Origin: Kluyveromyces lactis
Taxonomy: Eukaryota > Ascomycota > Saccharomycetes > Saccharomycetales > Saccharomycetaceae
Reading direction: 5' to 3'
DNA length: 64,000 nt
NCBI RefSeq assembly: GCF_000002515.2
Contig: NC_006038.1
Location: 806,001 to 870,000, forward strand
Every line of letters starts with the position of its first letter. Position 1 is the first letter of the stretch. The notes under the pieces were generated by a model. It searched no databases. It saw nothing but the letters and a program-made list of their open reading frames with translations, and was not told where the DNA came from. A program made the translations under genes and the position numbers. Below, piece after piece: positions 40,802 through 50,798 of the stretch.

Positions 40802-42677
40802 GACGGTTTCAAATGATACAGATGAAAAGATGTATCAATCAATTAACAGATTAATAGGAAATTAGCAATTAACAGCAGTAACTGGGATAAATATTAGACG
40901 ATGTGAAAAGTTTATAACAAAAAGGTATCAGTACCAATAGAAAAATATTCGATTGAAAATTAAATCTTAAAACTTGGTATTAAACGAACTTAGAAGGTTG
41001 GATATTAATTATTACTTCTTTGATCCCCCAACAAGTCTTGTGAAAGTGTATTTGTTTTCTTTGAACTATTTCCTTTTCAATATGAATATTGATCTTGATT
41101 GATTGCAAAAGCTAAGAACGCAAAACAACCTTAAATGATGATTGCATTGAACAACATCGAAACTTAAAACTCAATCAACGAATGTCTCGTTCCTTTATAT
41201 ACTTTCAACAATCCGGGAACCTAAACTACCAACATCGATGATAAACCCTCAACATGGGAAATAAAATAACAACAACTGACTAACAAAGCTATCCACACAA
41301 TAAATCATGTAACGCTTCAGTTCTACCAGCCTGCTGCTTTGCTGCTATACTAACCTTTCCCGCACAAATACACGCATTATCTCTACCCGTATCCGAATCC
41401 CTTTATTTCTCTATATCGGCAGCTAACTTCCCAGAACCATACCTGACTAACCGTATATCTTTCAGGAATTTTTCAGTTTCCAAATCATATCATTATATGC
41501 CTCGGAGTGCTATATTTTTCCATACTAAGAAACTTAGGAAGAGGAAAAAAATAAAACAAAAACAAAAGAAAGGATTTCCCAGAGGATTCCCAGTGAACAA
41601 GGTTTCCTATCGGCGCGTGAAAAAGAAGAAAAAGACGTAGCAAGAAGCGGTAAAGACGGTTAGGGATAAGGCTGGACACTATGGATGAGTAAGGTTTTTG
41701 CATGTTGTACTACAGTTTCCGAAATCGAATGAAAGAGCAGATTAAAGTTGCGATATTTGATAGATGAAAAAAGAGGGATTGATTGGCATTATGGAAAGCT
41801 TAGGATAGAGGAGATGAGATGAATGTGAGGGTACTGCCGCTCTTTTTCCTTTGCGGCTCATATCGCGAAGAACCGTGCTGCCCTGCGTCTATCCAATCAG
41901 ATGTGCCTTCGGCTGTTATTCTACGTGCCTACGGGTACATGAGAAAAAAAATGGAAAAAACATCTCAACCGGTTCGCTGTTGGTGTTTTTATCGAATTCT
42001 TTTGGTTTAGGCGGGAAAAGGAGCCGGCTGGTAAGACGGCTCTTAGGACGAACCAATGAGAGGGAAGACTGTTGAAGCGACCTCGGCTGATAGCGAATAT
42101 ATCAACTATATAAATAACCGTTTCTGCCGGTTGGGTCGAGGCGATGTTATTATTGTTGCTTTCGACCGTGACTTGAGTGATCTACGATATAGTCTGGCAT
42201 GGAATGTGACAAAAATAGCCAAACGACCTTTGGCCGGCTGGCAGACAGGCTTTTCGTCTATTGAAAAGACAAAAGACAGCAGACAGGAAGCACCTATACA
42301 AAAATAAACACCAAGTGTGTATATCCACTATGTATCCTTTATCGTTCCGATACGTCCGTCAATCGGATATGTCTTCTATTGACGCGTTCTAAAATTTCAT
42401 TGTGAAAGGGAAACGGTAAAACTTCTTGTGAAATATGTAGAGAGACTAGCTTAAGAGGCGTTGATTTGAGAGATATATACTGGTTCATTCGCCCCTGCAA
42501 CGTTTGTGAGTCCTGATCATATATGCAGTGTGTGACGCATGAATGAACAAACGGGAGCGAGCAGTGGTTGGCTAGTCAAAAGGGTGGGGCGGGAGGAAGG
42601 CAAGCCAAGAGCAAGACAGGACGGGAAGGTCAACATAATGTGTCCCCTTCTCGCAGTGCCTAATACAGTTTTATTTT

Positions 42678-42697
42678 CGGGTAATTTATTACACGTG
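42678..42697. promoter_or_regulatory. Reb1-N7-Cbf1 site pair 3' of YSY6
   Basis: CGGGTAA at 42678-42684, 7 bp, then CACGTG at 42692-42697. It lies about 90 bp beyond the YSY6 stop and 1.9 kb upstream of PDR12. The same pair with the same spacing occurs beyond CDC28. Confidence 0.55.
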
Positions 42698-42750
42698 ACT
42701 TGATGTGGTTAAAGGTCATGAACCATGAAAGTGTCCTGTGCTACGTGTTC

Positions 42751-42780
42751 TGCTCTGTTCTGCTCTGTTCTGATCTGCTC
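42751..42780 (+). repeat. 10-bp tandem repeat, three copies
   Basis: TGCTCTGTTC twice, then TGATCTGCTC, directly beside the YSY6 stop. Slippage-prone DNA in the 3' region. Confidence 0.85.
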
Positions 42781-42784
42781 CCGC

Positions 42785-42979
42785 TCACAGTAGAAGAGAT
42801 ACCAATTCGAGGATAGCTCCTCCGATAAGTAGGAATATCAATGCAATGATCCATGGTTTAGAAATTGGTGATTTGGAAACTTGGTCCTTGGCCTTGACCT
42901 TTGGTTTCCCAAGTTTCTTTTCGTTCTTCTTGGCCCATTTCTCGTTCGCTAGACGTTGTCTTGGTGTTTGGATTGCCAT
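42785..42979 (-). CDS. YSY6: Ysy6, RAMP4/SERP1-type ER tail-anchored protein
   Basis: Small translocon-associated protein of the ER that in animals is called RAMP4. The 64-aa sequence starts MAIQTPRQRLANEKW, has a lysine-rich cytosolic half, and closes with one membrane segment at about 42-62 (PWIIALIFLLIGGAILELVSL). The N-terminal motif QTPRQRLAN is shared with the S. cerevisiae protein. It matches YBR162W-A, beside TOS1. Confidence 0.96.
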   Translation of the reverse strand: MAIQTPRQRLANEKWAKKNEKKLGKPKVKAKDQVSKSPISKPWIIALIFLLIGGAILELVSLLL

Positions 42980-43184
42980 TGTGTGCGTGAGGTTGTAACT
43001 GATGTGTGTTGGGAACGGTATATTGCTACTTCGTGGAGTAAAAGTGAGTGCTCTCTTGAACTAGGTATTGAATTCATTTCAAATCAAAAGATTTTTGCTT
43101 GACGAAAGTTTCGACAGGCGAGAAAATGAGACGTGTCATATTATTGTCCAATGGACATTTTTTGGTTCAAGAAAACTAACTTAG

Positions 43185-43238
43185 TTACCCGCCCGTAACC
43201 GGGTAATACAATAAAATGATGTATATAATTGTCACGTG
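43185..43238. promoter_or_regulatory. Reb1/Reb1/Cbf1 cluster upstream of YSY6
   Basis: TTACCCG at 43185-43191, CGGGTAA at 43200-43206 and CACGTG at 43233-43238, 206-260 bp upstream of YSY6. The order, the inverted Reb1 pair and the 26-bp spacing from CGGGTAA to CACGTG repeat the PHO88 arrangement (27 bp). Confidence 0.6.
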
Positions 43239-43932
43239 GTTTGTGTTACCCTCCCACAGTTTTCCATCCTCATTTTATTTACACTAGCTCGAAATATCTC
43301 CCAAATAGGAAGGAACTACGAAAATGTATGTTTTCAGATGCGATGTGATGCGATGAGGTACACCTGGATTGTGCAGAAGATCCACTACAAAGTAGAAAAC
43401 ACCCCAGAACGTTGACCGGTCCGGTGATCAGTACTCTCTACTAACTACTACCTAAGCAACATGTAACACCTAGGAAACCATCTTTTTCCGAGAAACTTTT
43501 ACATACTTCAAACCAATATGCTACCGAGAAACTACGTTTGATCGAAGTTGAAGAGTAGGAAATAAAATCAGCAAAAAAAAAAGGAAAGAAACACAGCCAT
43601 CGTAACTGAAACACCCTCGAGACACGATAACGGGACCATAATCCATACCCGAAACCCGTCCCTTTGTACGCTACGTTCTTCATCTTGATGACGGGAACGG
43701 GTACCAGACCGAACTGAACCTTTTCTTTTCAGATTTGTTTCAAAATAGGAAATAATAACGATCCTCAAACCAGTAGTTTCCTAATTCAATCACTTTTTCA
43801 TGTTTTTATAAAAATCGTGGTTTTTATCTCAAGTTTCCCAAAGTTCAGAACTGGTTTACCATCTTTTTCGCTTCATCTGGCTTTGCTCAGCCACTCTTTC
43901 TTTATACTTTTTCAATCTTTTGTTTGCATTAT

Positions 43933-43940
43933 TTTTCGTG
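43933..43940 (-). promoter_or_regulatory. SCB (SBF, CACGAAAA) upstream of TOS1
   Basis: An exact CACGAAAA on the minus strand, 462 bp before the TOS1 start. TOS1 was named as a target of SBF in S. cerevisiae, so the site fits. A single 8-bp match can arise by chance. Confidence 0.4.
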
Positions 43941-44401
43941 CTTGGTTCAATTTAATTGTTTATATGAATTCATCATGTCATTTTTTTTCTGATTTAACCT
44001 TCTTCCTCTTAATATTCAGTAGTCTTTACTTATTTACCATTTACTCAAACCCCCAACCTTTCCATTCCTTATAATCTCTACCAGAGCTCAGAGCGACAGA
44101 AACTGTACAGATCTTAATTTTATATTTCATTTTGGCGCAGTTTTCAGTTATTAAACCAACTTCTATTCCTTCCTTATTTGATATTAAAACCTTTATTTTA
44201 GAAATAAAGATCGCTCAAAATATCGTTTGAAAACGCTTACACTCCTTTTTTCTCCACAGATTGTCTTTACGTTCATTCCTATATTATTTCGGGTTGATCG
44301 TATAAGATAAAGATACTTTGCTATTACACCAACTATTTTACTCTCCTTTTTGTGTTTTAGTTTAAAGAAAATAACAAGAACTTAAGAACATCATACAAAC
44401 A

Positions 44402-45775
44402 ATGAAGTTTAGTTCTGTTGCCAGTACTGCACTTTTGGCAGCCTCCGTCCACGCAGGATGTGATTACGTTGATGGCAATTACTATTGTTCTGAGACCAAC
44501 GCAGTTGTTTACTCTAACGTTGGTTATTCCGGTCATTACTCTGATGTTACTTCTATGGATGAGTCCACCTGTGTATGTTCTCAAAGTTCTGTCTCCTTCA
44601 GTGGTTCTTTGGCTCCATTGAACGAAGAATTGTCTGTTCATTTCAGAGGTCCAATTAACTTGGTCCAATTTGGTGTTTACTACCCAGGTGACTCCGTCAG
44701 TTTCAAGAAGAGAGACCAAGTCGCCGAAGATGCTCCATGTACCACGGTTTCTACCGCCAAGAAGCATCACGAGCACAAGAGAGAAGCAGCCGTCCAATGG
44801 GTTGAAGTTACCTCCACAATTGTCGTTGACGGTGATGGTAACCCTATTGAAACTGATGCTACTTCAGGTGGAAGTGCTACTGAAGTCACTGACGGTACTA
44901 CCATCTTGACTCCAGTTTCCTCGCCTGTAACTTCTTCTCCTGCTAGCGCTGTTTCCTCCTCCAGTTCTTCTGCTTCTGGTTCTGGTTCATCTTCCTCCAC
45001 TTCCTCCTCTTCTTCTTCTTCTTCCGGCTCAAGTTCTGAAAGCTCTTCTGCTTGGAACAGAGTTTCATACTTCACTCCAGGTTCTGCTCAAAACTTGACC
45101 TTCATGAACCACCAAGGTGGTGTCAAGGGTTCTGGTACCTGGTCCGCATGTTTCGGTAACTCTATCTCCTACTGTGACTCTGATGGTGTTACCGGGGCTG
45201 CTTCTGCTGTTGCGTTGGATGACGTTACCTTGCCATCCAACAAGGAATTCATGATCTTCAGTGGTTCCTCTTGTGATGACAGTTCTGAAGGTGACTGTGG
45301 TTACTACAGATCTGACATTCCAGCTTACCACGGTTTCGGTGGTGCTATCAAGATGTTCGTCTTTGAATTCTCTATGCCTACTGACAACTCCGGTGATTAC
45401 AACGTCGATATGCCAGCTGTTTGGTTATTGAATGCCAAGATCCCAAGAACTTTACAATACGGTGACGAATCTTGTTCCTGTTGGAAGACTGGTTGCGGTG
45501 AATTAGATTTATTCGAAATCTTGTCCACTGGTTCCGATAAATTGATTACACATATCCACAGCGGTCAAGGTGCCGATAGTACTAGCTCTGGTGGTGGTGG
45601 TACCCAAGACTACTTCAAGAGACCTACTTCTGGCACTTTGAAGGCTGCTGTCATCTTTGACGGTGCTGACCAAACAATCCACATTGTTGAAGTCGATGAC
45701 TCCTTCGGTTCTACTATCTCTGCTGACACCGTTAACTCTTGGTTCAGTGAGAGTGGTTCTTCTGCTGCATTGTAA
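44402..45775 (+). CDS. TOS1: Tos1, secreted cell-wall glucan-associated protein
   Basis: Covalently held cell-wall protein of a fungal family with similarity to glycosidases. The 457-aa protein has a signal peptide (MKFSSVASTALLAASVHA, cleavage expected before G19) and a Cys-rich N-terminal domain (DUF2403-like). A serine-rich linker covers about residues 165-225, and the conserved C-terminal domain (DUF2401-like) includes DMPAVWLLNAKIPR and ELDLFEIL. Dibasic sites KR at 103-104 and 126-127 (the latter KREA) look like Kex2 sites. Very high codon bias. It corresponds to YBR162C. Confidence 0.95.
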   Translation: MKFSSVASTALLAASVHAGCDYVDGNYYCSETNAVVYSNVGYSGHYSDVTSMDESTCVCSQSSVSFSGSLAPLNEELSVHFRGPINLVQFGVYYPGDSVSFKKRDQVAEDAPCTTVSTAKKHHEHKREAAVQWVEVTSTIVVDGDGNPIETDATSGGSATEVTDGTTILTPVSSPVTSSPASAVSSSSSSASGSGSSSSTSSSSSSSSGSSSESSSAWNRVSYFTPGSAQNLTFMNHQGGVKGSGTWSACFGNSISYCDSDGVTGAASAVALDDVTLPSNKEFMIFSGSSCDDSSEGDCGYYRSDIPAYHGFGGAIKMFVFEFSMPTDNSGDYNVDMPAVWLLNAKIPRTLQYGDESCSCWKTGCGELDLFEILSTGSDKLITHIHSGQGADSTSSGGGGTQDYFKRPTSGTLKAAVIFDGADQTIHIVEVDDSFGSTISADTVNSWFSESGSSAAL

Positions 45776-46588
45776 TATCTTCATAACCAGTAGTAGAAGG
45801 AAAAAAAATTCAGTTTAAAACTGAAAAGAATGCTAAGACCATTCCTATAAAAGCTCTGTTTTTGTGTTGTCGGACCTCAGAATGAGATTTGGATGCATGA
45901 ATGAAAACCATTCCACCAATGTGTTTTTTTTGTCCACTTCCTTCCTTACATTGATAGAAATGTATCTTATCTCTTTTGCTGTAGGTTGTTTTTTTTAATC
46001 CGTCCCGGAAACAAAACAGATTGTATTATTATATAAGTTTTCTAAATGCTATAAAACTGTATCTCTTTATCCTTCCGAGTAGTTTCTAAACATAAGCTGT
46101 CCGTCTTACAAATCGATATGGGTGAGAAGGTAAAGGTCATTGGTCTGGTCCTGCCAGAAAAATATGATCTAGGGTTCTGAGCAAAGGTCAATATTGTACA
46201 AATGAAAGTTATAATAATACTACATACAAATTGCAGAAGAAAATAATGGATCTGGTGGACAGAGTGTGTGGGGAGTAGTAAAAAGTGCTGTTACATTTTT
46301 AACCTAAATTAACGGAAGGAAGAGCAACAGCCAAATCTCGACTCGAGTAAAATATATGTGCCAGGGAGGGGGGTGGGTATTCATGAACAGGAAACCAGTT
46401 AAATATGGTTGGTTGCTGTATGTTAAGTTCTTGTTGTTTTTAACCTATGTCTATTTTTGTAGTATGCTTTGAGTTCAGTGTGTTTAATTTGATTTTCTTT
46501 TTTTCAGCAATCAATCAGATCAGGTCAGAATTTCCAAAAATTTGATGATATGTGCGAAGTTGAGGATAGGGAAGGGAGTTAGAGTCAC
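45776..46588. other. Convergent intergenic TOS1/SUR1
   Basis: This 813-bp gap between the 3' ends of TOS1 and SUR1 has T-rich and GT-rich tracts. No gene seen. Confidence 0.5.
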
Positions 46589-47665
46589 TTAACAATGGCT
46601 CAAATCCGTAAACTTTGGATCTTGCTTTTCAATATCTGAGATGCAGATTTTAGTTGGCAGATTGGAATCCTTTCTTAATCTTCTAAATTGACCTAATTCG
46701 ACGTTTTCGTTACCAGTACGAGAACGTGATAACCCAAGGGAGTATATTACTGAGTTGTAGAATCTGGACCAAGCACCACCAGTGATTAGCCAGCACAGTA
46801 AGCGGTATTCCGCGTACATGATAATGAATGCAATAACAAAGCCCACTACTACGCACAATGGGATATAGTCAGCCAAAGATTTGATGAAATGAGCATCGCC
46901 TAAATGCCAGGATGAACCTTCGGAGATAGCAAAGAACGAGGTCTCATGCATCTTATAATCGGAAGGAAGCAAAATTCGAACGACACCATTTTCGGGCACC
47001 CCCCATCTTTTGTACTGTTTCCAAATTAAGGAGATAAACAGCGGACCGGTCGAAAGCATGATAGTTAAATATGGGATAACCCAATTGTTGTCATATCTTT
47101 TCAACGATTCTAACACTTTCAAGAAGAAAGGATGTCTTGGAACACTACCCATGACATCGTTCGAGACACCAGTGGGGCTAGTCTTTCTAACGAACGCCGG
47201 TACCGTGAGTAAAGGATCTAGCCTTCTCTCACAACCGTCATCCAAATCGATATAGATACCACCGAAATGGGATAATACGAAATACCTTATCGCGTCAGCC
47301 CTTTGAATTGGGTACTTGTAGTTGTCAAAAGTTTCCAAGAACCATGGGTACTCTTCTTGAATGAATTGTCTTGACTTTTGATCCGTCCAGAGGAAATACT
47401 TATAATCTGGATGTAATTCGATGCATTTACGTTGACCATCCTTCCAATGTTCTGGAATTTCCTCAGTCTTATACGTCTGATGGATAATCTTTGGGATCAA
47501 TTGAGCGTGCTGCACAGCAGTAGAAGGAGGATTCAAATCTGTACTTGTCAAAGCGTCCTTGAATGTAGTATCGATGGTTAAAGCCATAAGATCAAACATT
47601 GTGTATACTATAAACACCAAGAGTACAAGGTGGAAATACACCATGTACCAAAGTTCTTTCTTCAT
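46589..47665 (-). CDS. SUR1: Mannosyl-inositol phosphorylceramide synthase catalytic subunit
   Basis: Golgi glycosyltransferase that, with the regulatory subunit Csg2, transfers mannose to inositol phosphorylceramide. The 358-aa protein has an N-terminal membrane anchor (about 8-26), the GT32 motifs IPKIIHQTYK and YIDLDDGCERRLDPL with the DXD metal site, and hydrophobic segments near 200-215 and 265-295. S. cerevisiae has two copies, SUR1 (YPL057C) and CSH1 (YBR161W); this single gene sits where both map, so it is the pre-duplication orthologue of both. Confidence 0.94.
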   Translation of the reverse strand: MKKELWYMVYFHLVLLVFIVYTMFDLMALTIDTTFKDALTSTDLNPPSTAVQHAQLIPKIIHQTYKTEEIPEHWKDGQRKCIELHPDYKYFLWTDQKSRQFIQEEYPWFLETFDNYKYPIQRADAIRYFVLSHFGGIYIDLDDGCERRLDPLLTVPAFVRKTSPTGVSNDVMGSVPRHPFFLKVLESLKRYDNNWVIPYLTIMLSTGPLFISLIWKQYKRWGVPENGVVRILLPSDYKMHETSFFAISEGSSWHLGDAHFIKSLADYIPLCVVVGFVIAFIIMYAEYRLLCWLITGGAWSRFYNSVIYSLGLSRSRTGNENVELGQFRRLRKDSNLPTKICISDIEKQDPKFTDLSHC

Positions 47666-49326
47666 AATTATTCACTTATGTTTAATGCAATTCTTTTTTT
47701 TTTCTCTTTGATGTCTTCCTTAGACAGATAATAATAAAATGAGAGTAAAGTAGTTGGATATGGCTATTGGATATAACAACAAACACCTGGTCCTAATTAA
47801 CAATGCTATAGGATAAGCTTTTAATGGGAATTAAAAAAACACCAAACGAAAACAAATAGTAGCGAGCAACAAAGAGACAGATAGTACTTGGTTTCTACCT
47901 TGTTTATGAGGCTGGCCAAAAGATAAGATACTATTAAGATGGGGAATGTAAACTGAACTACAAAAGACAAATACTAAAAACTAAAATATATAATATCACA
48001 GTAAGTAGTATGTAACAAAGTAATGAGACAGGGAATAGTGTAATGTATTGATGCTTATATTTCAAAATTCAAATCCAAATCCAAACACAAATCCCAAGAC
48101 CCAACTCCCAAATCCTAATCTCTTAGCCAAGTTTCTATTTCTGTTTCCTGTTTCCTATTTTCCAACTTCATCTTCTTATCCATGACAAGAAACAGAAACC
48201 TTTCCAATAATTTTTGCCAGTTTCTTTTGTTCCGACGACATACTAATGCTGTGTGCAATGTGGTAACAGGGAAATTGTAGGCAATGGGGAAAAAAACAAA
48301 AGAAAAAAAAAATGATGAAAAGCAGGCTGAGCCATGTGTCTAAAAACGGGAAGCAATGTGGTATTGGGACATCTGAGCAGAAGTGCAGCACATGTACCAC
48401 CACACCGTGACTGTCAACAAAGAAACCACGACCTGTGTATGTATGTTCGTGGTTTTTGTTTTCATTATCCAATAAATACGTATTACGGAGGACGGAGGGG
48501 GGCCGGAGAAGGCACGGCATTGCAGGGCCAAGGCAAGTCTCAACTCTGGCTTTTAGCTCTCTGTGATCTTAACTCAGGTAATTAACCAGAGGGAAGAGTT
48601 TGAATAGAGATGAAAAAGGTGGCCAACTTTTGAAGTAAAAGAAAACAGGGTCCACAGTGGGAGATTATCTCCTGAATGCCTTCATGGGGTTTATACATCC
48701 TACATTTTTTTCTCAACATACATGATAGATAGTTTGTACGGTTTTTCTGGGAATGGGAATTAATCTCGAAGGTTGCAATGGAAAATTTGTAGATTTTGTT
48801 TTCGGATGGCAATCAGTAGCAATATGGGGGGATGTGAATAGAGAGAGAGAAGGTATGGGTTGAGTTGAGAGACATTACGTCAATTGAGCTGTCTCTTACC
48901 AGGCCTCGTCTTTAATTTCTTCAGGGATTCGGTCGGAATAATGGACAGACATATTAGCGATAGAGAGGGGATGTCGAGGATAGGTGACTAGGTAGATTTG
49001 CGTTCAGCCAAACTAGCAATGGCGTAACGTTAACGAAGAGCCCCAGGCCTAGGGGAGGGGGGCGGGTTTCAATTTGCTTCGGTTTTTCTTGCTCTTAGTT
49101 CTTTCTTTTTGGGCGCATTGCTGTGGCACAGGCAAGGAAATCAAGGCCCGTTTTTTTTTTGTTTTTGTGGTATGTTTGCAGCATCTCTCGAAGGGCTGTT
49201 GGATGGGACAAAAAGAAATGGAATGTGGAGTTCCGGGTAATATAAGTCACGTGAATACACGTGACTGGTATTGTTTTTATTATATATCATATACATGAAT
49301 ATACGCGCCTCCTGTCACCAACACTC
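47666..49326. other. Long upstream region of SUR1
   Basis: This 1.66-kb gap contains G-rich runs (near 46,370 and 49,050 on either side), a CAAATCC-rich tract at 48,066-48,120, and the Reb1-Cbf1 pair close to CDC28. Short frames (for example one starting MSSEQKKLAKIIGK near 48,238, minus strand, 21 codons) are too small to support. Confidence 0.5.
49234..49263. promoter_or_regulatory. Reb1-N7-Cbf1 pair plus second CACGTG, 3' of CDC28
   Basis: CGGGTAA at 49234-49240, 7 bp, CACGTG at 49248-49253, then a second CACGTG at 49258-49263. The cluster ends 63 bp beyond the CDC28 stop and is 1.57 kb from the SUR1 start. Confidence 0.55.
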
Positions 49327-50214
49327 TCACTCCTCCTTGAAGTACGGGTGTTGTACTGCTCTTTTGGCGCTAATGCGGTGGATTGGATCGTAGGTGATCA
49401 ATTTGTCCAAGAGATCGATACCGTTTGCATCTAGCGATGGAATTACCTCGGATAAATTACGACGGTTCCATTTAGGGAATGTAGTCTTGAAATCCGGTAG
49501 ATAAATAATATCCGGCCATGTTCTCTCGTTTGGTGTGCCTAACACTCGGAATATCTTGAAGATCTGATCAATTTCACTGTCTCCGCTGAATAACGGTTTC
49601 CTGTTGCACATCTCGGCAAATATACAGCCAATGGACCATACATCGACCCCTGTACTGTACTGTTTCCCACCTAATAACACTTCTGGTGCCCTATACCATA
49701 AAGTGACGATCTCATGGGTGTACGCTCTCAAGGGGACACCGAATGCACGTGCAAGGCCGAAATCTCCCAACTTCAAGTTCCCATCTCTGTTGATCAATAG
49801 ATTCTGCGGCTTCAAATCACGATGTATGATCCTATGAGCATGGCAATAAGCAATTCCCTTGCACAATTGCATCATAAACTTCTTTATAATGTTGCCTCCC
49901 AATGGCTGGTCCTTGGGGATCGATTCCATGTATCTTTTCAAATCAAGATCCAAAAATTCGAACACTAGATATAACTTGTGCGCGTCCGAGTGCACGATGT
50001 CATATAATCTGACAATGTTGTCATCCTTCAGTTCCTTCAATAATGAAATCTCACGTATCGCAGTACTGGGAACACCTTCGTCTTCAGATTCTAATCTGAT
50101 CTTTTTCATTGCTACCACTCGATTCTGGTGACGCAAATCAACCGCTTTGTAAACAACACCATAAGTACCTTCTCCGACTTTCTCAAGTCTCTTGTAGTTT
50201 GTTAATTCGGACAT
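49327..50214 (-). CDS. CDC28: Cdc28, main cell-cycle cyclin-dependent kinase
   Basis: Cyclin-dependent kinase 1, which drives the cell cycle with G1 and mitotic cyclins. The 295-aa protein (298 in S. cerevisiae) shows the glycine loop GEGTYG at 14-19 with the inhibitory Tyr18, Lys37, the cyclin-contact helix PSTAIRE at 49-55, HRDLKPQN at 131-138, DFG at 151-153 and the activating Thr166. All key residues are intact. It corresponds to YBR160W. Confidence 0.99.
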   Translation of the reverse strand: MSELTNYKRLEKVGEGTYGVVYKAVDLRHQNRVVAMKKIRLESEDEGVPSTAIREISLLKELKDDNIVRLYDIVHSDAHKLYLVFEFLDLDLKRYMESIPKDQPLGGNIIKKFMMQLCKGIAYCHAHRIIHRDLKPQNLLINRDGNLKLGDFGLARAFGVPLRAYTHEIVTLWYRAPEVLLGGKQYSTGVDVWSIGCIFAEMCNRKPLFSGDSEIDQIFKIFRVLGTPNERTWPDIIYLPDFKTTFPKWNRRNLSEVIPSLDANGIDLLDKLITYDPIHRISAKRAVQHPYFKEE

Positions 50215-50798
50215 CCTGGTATAGGGTGGATTTCTTGTATGATGCGACCTTGCTGTTCTGTTTCTTTACTACTTTCAAGTTTTAGGTAGGTACAGATTGT
50301 TCTCTTTTGCAGCAGTATATTCAGATCAAGTAAAATTTGCTGTGCTCGCGTATAAATATGCGTCAAATCAAATAATCAACTATCACTCAGTGCTTATGGC
50401 TCTAATATTACCCTGGTATGTGCCTTCTTTCTAACAGATTAACGTTGCCTTAATACTATATTAATATCTTCGAAATTGTGTTTGTATTTTCTTCGTTTTA
50501 AGGTCAGAAGGTCAATAATGAGCTTTACGTGTAATTGAAAAGAAAGAAAGGTTTGGAATTGTAAGATGAACGCAGGGATTTTGTAACGTATAGGGCATTG
50601 CTGAACGGTTTTTTCAGTATACTTTCATGTTACAGAATATTTAACACAGAAACTTACAAAATTTATACACTTCTACAGGTTCCAATAATTATGGTTTCTT
50701 TGTCAGGATATCGCACAATAATCAAACGTTACTACAACAAATCTATTTAAACCTGCTCCTTATATCAAAACAAACTAATATTTTGGAGACAACTCTTT
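50215..50798. other. Intergenic CDC28 to IFA38
   Basis: This 584-bp gap holds the CDC28 promoter and the IFA38 3' end. No further feature was identified. Confidence 0.5.

Larger units (their letters stand above)
40802..42784. other. Long upstream region of PDR12
   Basis: At 1.98 kb this is a large promoter-containing gap with AT-rich DNA next to PDR12 and more GC-rich DNA from about 41,820 to 42,650. It ends in a CGGGTAA/CACGTG pair and a small tandem repeat near YSY6. No supported gene. A two-CGG War1-type element with the spacing I recall (N23) was not found. Confidence 0.55.
42980..44401. other. Divergent promoter region YSY6/TOS1
   Basis: This 1.42-kb gap holds Reb1/Cbf1 sites near YSY6, an SBF-type site, and a long T/C-rich leader before TOS1 (about 43,780-44,390). 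No gene was seen. Confidence 0.6.

Noticed and set aside
41716-41724. TTTCCGAAA, the core of centromere element CDEIII
   Set aside because: No CDEI-type RTCACRTG lies about 160-170 bp away and the interval is not a uniform AT-rich CDEII.
40802-42784. War1 weak-acid element (two CGG/CCG triplets spaced 23 bp) upstream of PDR12
   Set aside because: I listed the triplets by eye; the closest pairs have 21 or 22 bp between them, so no exact match to the spacing I recall, which I could not verify.
44767-45075. Glu-rich antisense frame over TOS1
   Set aside because: It is the complement of the serine-rich linker codons of TOS1.
48176-48520. 114-codon minus-strand frame upstream of SUR1
   Set aside because: It is rich in Phe and His from T-rich DNA and has no protein-like composition, apart from a short ATG tail too small to judge.
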